DNA of 64,000 nucleotides, taken from positions 26,547-90,546 of the forward strand of contig DEKJ01000064.1 of NCBI GenBank assembly GCA_002353825.1. The letters are read 5' to 3'. Positions 60,818-64,000 of this stretch are shown here, piece by piece. Each line of letters starts with the position of its first letter. Position 1 is the first letter of the stretch. The notes beneath the pieces are model-generated. The model was not told the DNA's origin and did not search any database. It was given only the letters and a program-made list of their open reading frames with translations. The position numbers and the translations under genes are program-made. This DNA comes from Prevotella sp. UBA2725 (lineage in GTDB: Bacteria > Bacteroidota > Bacteroidia > Bacteroidales > Bacteroidaceae).

Positions 60818-62266
60818 TTATCTTCTTCTTTTTTTATCCCTCGAATATTTCCTTTCTTCGTCGTCAAACCTTCCTTTTGGTCTGCGCTTTCCTCCACGCT
60901 CGTCGTCAAAGGAATGGAACTTGAACGAGCGGATGTCGCCATCCTCGTTGGCCTGCAGGTCACGCTTGAGCTGATAGTAGTCACGCTTGCCTCCACGGCT
61001 GTTACCGTAGCTGTCGCTGTCATCGTCGAGGCGTTGCTTGAACTCACGGTTCTTCTTGAAGCGGTGCTTCTGTGCCATCTCGCGTTTCTCCTCGTCGGTC
61101 TTCACGATGCCGCCCTCATGACGGAAGTCGGCCATCTTACCATCGAAGAGCGTGTACTTACGGAACTCGCACTCGAGGGAGCCATTATAAAGAGGTATCT
61201 TGATCGACGGCTTCAGACCAATCTGATCGAAGCACTCCTCACGATATGACAGCACCCACGCCTCATTGCCACTGAACTCGCGCTTGAGTTTTTCACCGAT
61301 CATCTTATAGGTGCCAAGGAGGTTCGGTGTCGTAATACGCTCACCGTAAGGCGGGTTCATGACGATGATACTCTTCTCAGCCGGTTTCTTGAAGTCCTTG
61401 AAATCCTGCTGCTCCACAGTGATATCCTGTGACAGTCCGGCAGCCTTGACGTTCATGCGCGCCGTGTTGACAGCCTTCATATCGATGTCGTAGGCATAAA
61501 TATGGTGCTCGAAAGGACGCTCCTGCGAGTCGTCGTTATAGATTGTCTCGAAGAGATCCTGGTCGAAGTCGGGCCATTTCTCGAAGGCGAAACCCTTGCG
61601 GAACACGCCCGGTGAGATATTACGGGCGATGAGGGCAGCCTCGATAGCGATTGTACCTGAGCCATCCATAGGATCGATAAGGTCGCACTCACCTTTCCAT
61701 CCCGTCATGAGGATCATACCGGCAGCGAGGACCTCATTGAGCGGGGCCTCCACACTCTCCTGACGGTAGCCGCGGCGGTGCAGCGACTCACCACTGGAGT
61801 CGAGGGAGATAGAGCCGTCGTCACCGGCGATATGGATATGAAGCCGGATGTCGGGGTTGGACACGGAGATGTTGGGGCGTGTGCCCGTCTTCTCGCGGAA
61901 CTGGTCGACGATAGCGTCCTTGACCTTGTAAGTCACGAAATGGGAGTTGCGGAACTCGTCAGAGTAGACCACGGAGTCGACGGCAAAGGTCTTGCCGGGG
62001 AGGATATACTTACTCCAGTCGATGGTCTTCACATTATCATATACTTCCTCTGCCGAGCGCGCCTTGAAATGCTTGATGGGCTTGAGGATTCTGATGGCGG
62101 TGTGCAGCTGGAAGTTGGCACGGTACATCATCTCTTTGTCTCCCGTGAACGACACCATCCGCCTGCCAATCTGTACGTTGTTTGCACCAAGCTGCGTGAG
62201 CTCCTGTGCCAAGACATTTTCAAGTCCCATGAAGGTCTTGGCGATGAGTTCAAATTCCTGTTCCAT
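60818..62266 (-). CDS. THUMP-domain RNA methyltransferase (RlmL-N-like)
   Basis: 482 residues. The N-terminal THUMP RNA-binding domain (EFELIAKTFMGLENVLAQEL, about 1-165) precedes a SAM-dependent methyltransferase with the DPMDGSGTIAIEAALIA motif (about 205-220) and the guanine-N2-type catalytic MNPPYGERI. The final 110 residues are strongly basic and low in complexity (KKNREFKQRLDDDSD.., ending SRDKKRRR), probably an RNA-binding tail, longer than usual. It resembles the N-terminal half of RlmL, which methylates G2445 of 23S rRNA. The start overlaps the cysE stop by 17 bp, so it is translationally coupled to it. Confidence 0.9.
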   Translation of the reverse strand: MEQEFELIAKTFMGLENVLAQELTQLGANNVQIGRRMVSFTGDKEMMYRANFQLHTAIRILKPIKHFKARSAEEVYDNVKTIDWSKYILPGKTFAVDSVVYSDEFRNSHFVTYKVKDAIVDQFREKTGTRPNISVSNPDIRLHIHIAGDDGSISLDSSGESLHRRGYRQESVEAPLNEVLAAGMILMTGWKGECDLIDPMDGSGTIAIEAALIARNISPGVFRKGFAFEKWPDFDQDLFETIYNDDSQERPFEHHIYAYDIDMKAVNTARMNVKAAGLSQDITVEQQDFKDFKKPAEKSIIVMNPPYGERITTPNLLGTYKMIGEKLKREFSGNEAWVLSYREECFDQIGLKPSIKIPLYNGSLECEFRKYTLFDGKMADFRHEGGIVKTDEEKREMAQKHRFKKNREFKQRLDDDSDSYGNSRGGKRDYYQLKRDLQANEDGDIRSFKFHSFDDERGGKRRPKGRFDDEERKYSRDKKRRR

Positions 62267-63200
62267 TATTGAATTCTAAATCAAATATATCTTTTTTCTG
62301 TTGTTTATACTTCTTTGAACCGGGCTTCATGTCGTGGGTCACCCACACGTTGGCGCCGATGACGGAACCCGAGCCGATCGTCACGCGGCCGAGGACGGTG
62401 GCATTGGCATAGATGACGACATTGTCGCCGATGATAGGATGACGCGGAATGCCCTTGATGGGATTGCCGTCCTTGTCGAGTGGGAAACTCTTGGCGCCGA
62501 GGGTGACACCCTGGTAGAGCTTGACATTACGCCCGATGATACATGTCTCGCCAATGACGACACCCGTACCGTGGTCAATCGTGAAATACTCACCGATGTT
62601 GGCACCGGGGTTGATGTCGATACCTGTCTCGGAGTGAGCAAGCTCGGTCATGAGGCGCGGGATGAGGGGCACGCCCATGAGACAGAGCTCGTGAGCGACA
62701 CGATAGTTGGTGAGGCAACGGATGACGGGGTAGCAGGAGATGATCTCTGCATGACTGTGCGCAGCGGGATCACCGTTGTAAGCCGCCACGACATCCGTGG
62801 CGAGGACACGACGGATCTCAGGCAACCGGCTGATAAGCTCGCGCGAGATGTCGTGCGCCTTCATCGTCAAGTCACCGTCGGCGATATTCACCTTGTCATT
62901 ATCAGTATCGGAGACATGGCTGAAACACAGACCGGCAAGCACCTGGTCGCAGAGCAGGTGATACATTCGCTCGACGTTGACGCCGATCTGGTACTTGATG
63001 GTATGGAGGTCGACCTGTGACTTCCCGAAATAACCTGGGAAGAGAATGGCACGGGCCAACTGGATAATCTCTTCAAGGCTGTCGCTTGAAGGAAGAGGAT
63101 AACCTTCCTCATGCTCATGAAACAGGCCCTGCAGCGATTCAGGGTCGGAGAGACGGCATATAGCGTCGTGAAGCATGAGGTTCGTTTTCTGTCTGCTCAT
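62250..63200 (-). CDS. cysE: Serine O-acetyltransferase
   Basis: Makes O-acetylserine, the first step of cysteine synthesis. 316 residues, with an N-terminal helical domain of about 170 residues (longer than the E. coli form) and a C-terminal left-handed beta-helix of hexapeptide repeats. The active-site block is HSETGIDINPGANIGEYFTIDHGTGVVIGETCIIG (His in DHGTG). The end KKYKQQKKDIFDLEFNNGTGI is a typical EpsC-like C-terminus. A full promoter (minus-strand TAACTTTG, with TTTG 21 bp upstream) lies just before the ATG at 63200. The methyltransferase gene overlaps its 3' end. Confidence 0.94.
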   Translation of the reverse strand: MSRQKTNLMLHDAICRLSDPESLQGLFHEHEEGYPLPSSDSLEEIIQLARAILFPGYFGKSQVDLHTIKYQIGVNVERMYHLLCDQVLAGLCFSHVSDTDNDKVNIADGDLTMKAHDISRELISRLPEIRRVLATDVVAAYNGDPAAHSHAEIISCYPVIRCLTNYRVAHELCLMGVPLIPRLMTELAHSETGIDINPGANIGEYFTIDHGTGVVIGETCIIGRNVKLYQGVTLGAKSFPLDKDGNPIKGIPRHPIIGDNVVIYANATVLGRVTIGSGSVIGANVWVTHDMKPGSKKYKQQKKDIFDLEFNNGTGI

Positions 63201-63222
63201 TTCTGTGTGTCAGTATTTCGTG

Positions 63223-63255
63223 CAAAGTTACGAAAAAGTAATGGAAAGGCACAAA
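63223..63255 (-). promoter_or_regulatory. Complete promoter for cysE
   Basis: Minus-strand -7 TAACTTTG (plus 63223-63230) and -33 TTTG (plus 63252-63255), spaced 21 bp. It fits TTTG-N19-21-TAnnTTTG, and the -7 box is 23 bp before the cysE ATG. Confidence 0.7.
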
Positions 63256-63271
63256 GAAATGAGAAAAAAAA

Positions 63272-63322
63272 GAGGCCTCAACATAACCCTCCCCCGTAGG
63301 GGGGGATTAATATGCCTCAAGA
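63272..63322. repeat. GC-rich repeat arm with conserved core
   Basis: GAGGCCTCAACATAACCCTC..CCCGTAGGGGGGG, followed by ATTAATATGCCTCAAG. It is related to the elements at 45840 and 55647. Confidence 0.6.
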
Positions 63323-63382
63323 AAAGATACTCTATCTCTTTTAATCACATTTTGATATCTCTATCTCTAAATGAAGCAATAT

Positions 63383-63470
63383 CGCGACGCATATGTGGCG
63401 GAAACGCGACGCATATGTGGCGGAAACGCGACGCATATGCGGCGGAAACGCGACGCATATGTGGCGGAAT
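63383..63470. repeat. 22-bp tandem array, four units, GCATATG core
   Basis: Exact 22-bp steps at 63383, 63405, 63427 and 63449. Each has CGCGACGCATATG, then (T/C)GGCGGAA plus one base. The same unit design as the array at 38542. The translated text, rich in RRICGG, AYAAET and similar words, is a repeat artefact. It lies between the cysE promoter region and the antitoxin-like gene. Confidence 0.9.
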
Positions 63471-63525
63471 TGCGACACGGCCGAGGCGTAATGACAATAG
63501 GCTTTACCTTCAACCATCCTTCTTT

Positions 63526-63609
63526 CTAAGGTTCTGCTTCACCAATTTCGCATATGCCTGACCTCTTGGAACGAGATACAAGAAAATCTTTTGAATAGTC
63601 AACTTTCAT
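63526..63609 (-). pseudogene. Possible truncated toxin remnant downstream of the antitoxin-like gene
   Basis: The minus-strand frame reads MKVDYSKDFLVSRSKRSGIC, then EIGEAEP and a stop. The opening resembles RelE-type toxins (MKVxYSKxF), but it stops at 27 residues. A different frame over the same bases gives FLYLVPRGQAYAKLVKQN, so the identity is uncertain. It starts 6 bp after the antitoxin-like stop, the usual spacing for a toxin. Confidence 0.3.
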
Positions 63610-63615
63610 ACAACA

Positions 63616-63867
63616 TTATATGCCGAGCCACGTCTCGAAATCTTTCTTTTCCTTTTCATTAAGTTTAACTTGTCCTTCGGGGCGATTCTTTACAAGCCAA
63701 GCATAAATGTTGTTGTCATCGTAATCTTCGGCAACACGATCAAGGATACCCTCTATAAAATTTTTGAGGTTAGTTCCCTTGCTCGCGGCTAACACAGACA
63801 GAGAGCGGAAGGTGTTTCCGTTCAAGTCTATCACTTTTCTCTTTCTCGGTAAGACTGCAGTTTCCAT
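63616..63867 (-). CDS. Small antitoxin-like protein, 83 residues
   Basis: METAVLPRKRKVIDLNGNTF opens the protein. A ribbon-helix-helix-like stretch (RKVIDLNGNTFRSLSVLAASKGTNLKNFIEGILDRVAEDY) follows, then a charged tail ending EKKDFETWLGI. This is the design of type II antitoxins in Bacteroidales, with DNA-binding N-terminus and toxin-binding C-terminus. No intact toxin follows; only a short frame lies at 63526-63609. The -7 box (TATATTTG, plus 63887-63894) is 20 bp upstream, with palindromic ATATAT-rich DNA around it as a possible operator. It could also act alone as a regulator. Confidence 0.6.
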   Translation of the reverse strand: METAVLPRKRKVIDLNGNTFRSLSVLAASKGTNLKNFIEGILDRVAEDYDDNNIYAWLVKNRPEGQVKLNEKEKKDFETWLGI

Positions 63868-63969
63868 GATCTAGAAGTTTTTGCTGCAAATATACGTAAT
63901 ATATATCATATATACAAGCTTCTCCCGATATTTTTTTCGACCTGTACGAATGAAACAGTTCCTGCTGCA

Positions 63970-64000
63970 TATGGGTGGAAGTGCCTCGGAGAGGCACACT
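63970..64000. repeat. Nested palindromic repeat element (copy 4, cut by the window edge)
   Basis: AGTGCCTCGGAGAGGCACAC at the right end matches the opening of copies 1 and 2 (2430 and 6318). The rest lies outside. Confidence 0.65.

Noticed and set aside
63175..63561. Plus-strand ORF with RRICGG/AYAAET-like words
   Set aside because: The text comes from the 22-bp tandem array, which translates as a repeat because three units cover a multiple of three. It is not protein-coding evidence.

Overview
The window looks like chromosomal DNA of a Bacteroidota bacterium, most likely order Bacteroidales and Prevotella-like. The reasons are repeated TAnnTTTG -7 promoter boxes (a few with a TTTG -33 box), weak Shine-Dalgarno sites, a type III glutamine synthetase, an LL-diaminopimelate aminotransferase, Oar-type TonB-dependent receptors, a BACON lipoprotein, a dipeptidyl-peptidase IV and a TamB/TamA-like pair. 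No rRNA, tRNA, integrase or CRISPR array was seen. Family names come from motif recognition by eye, not from a search.

Layout. 1-1441: thioredoxin reductase (cut by the window edge) and glutathione peroxidase on the minus strand. 1643-6152: a Tyr/Trp-rich lipoprotein, a 50-residue small protein, then a pyrB-pyrI-glyA-HU gene run. 6705-8974: a PepSY-type membrane protein facing an outer-membrane protein. 9088-17998: a nitrogen block with two ammonium transporters and a PII protein on the minus strand, then dapF, dapL, a putative porin and glutamine synthetase III on the plus strand.

18188-28210 is the most unusual part: an AT-richer five-gene operon behind a roughly 250-nt leader that can fold into a long multi-helix hairpin. 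It encodes a NurA-like nuclease, a HerA-like ATPase, a GHKL (Hsp90-type) ATPase, a radical SAM protein and a 1023-residue protein with RNA-polymerase alpha-CTD-like and sigma region 4-like DNA-binding parts. I know no named system with this composition and read it as a candidate defence or DNA-processing system. It is followed by a lone AAA ATPase/DUF234 protein with a palindromic promoter.

29708-38411: rlmH, a type B carboxylesterase, two tiny ORFs, gpmA, and a type III restriction-modification pair whose Mod subunit has an AT-rich recognition region. 38752-45829: TamB and a TamA-like lipoprotein. 45963-55508: an Rpn-type nuclease, then an Oar-type receptor broken by one amber codon, a BACON/OB-fold lipoprotein and an intact Oar-type receptor; the two receptors share a promoter motif. 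55770-63200: a VTT-like membrane protein, another membrane protein, purD, DPP IV, a THUMP methyltransferase and cysE. The end holds an antitoxin-like gene without an intact partner.

Intergenic regions carry three repeat families: GC-rich inverted-repeat elements (about 110-130 bp when both arms are present), nested palindromic elements of about 330 bp, and 22-bp tandem arrays of four units.
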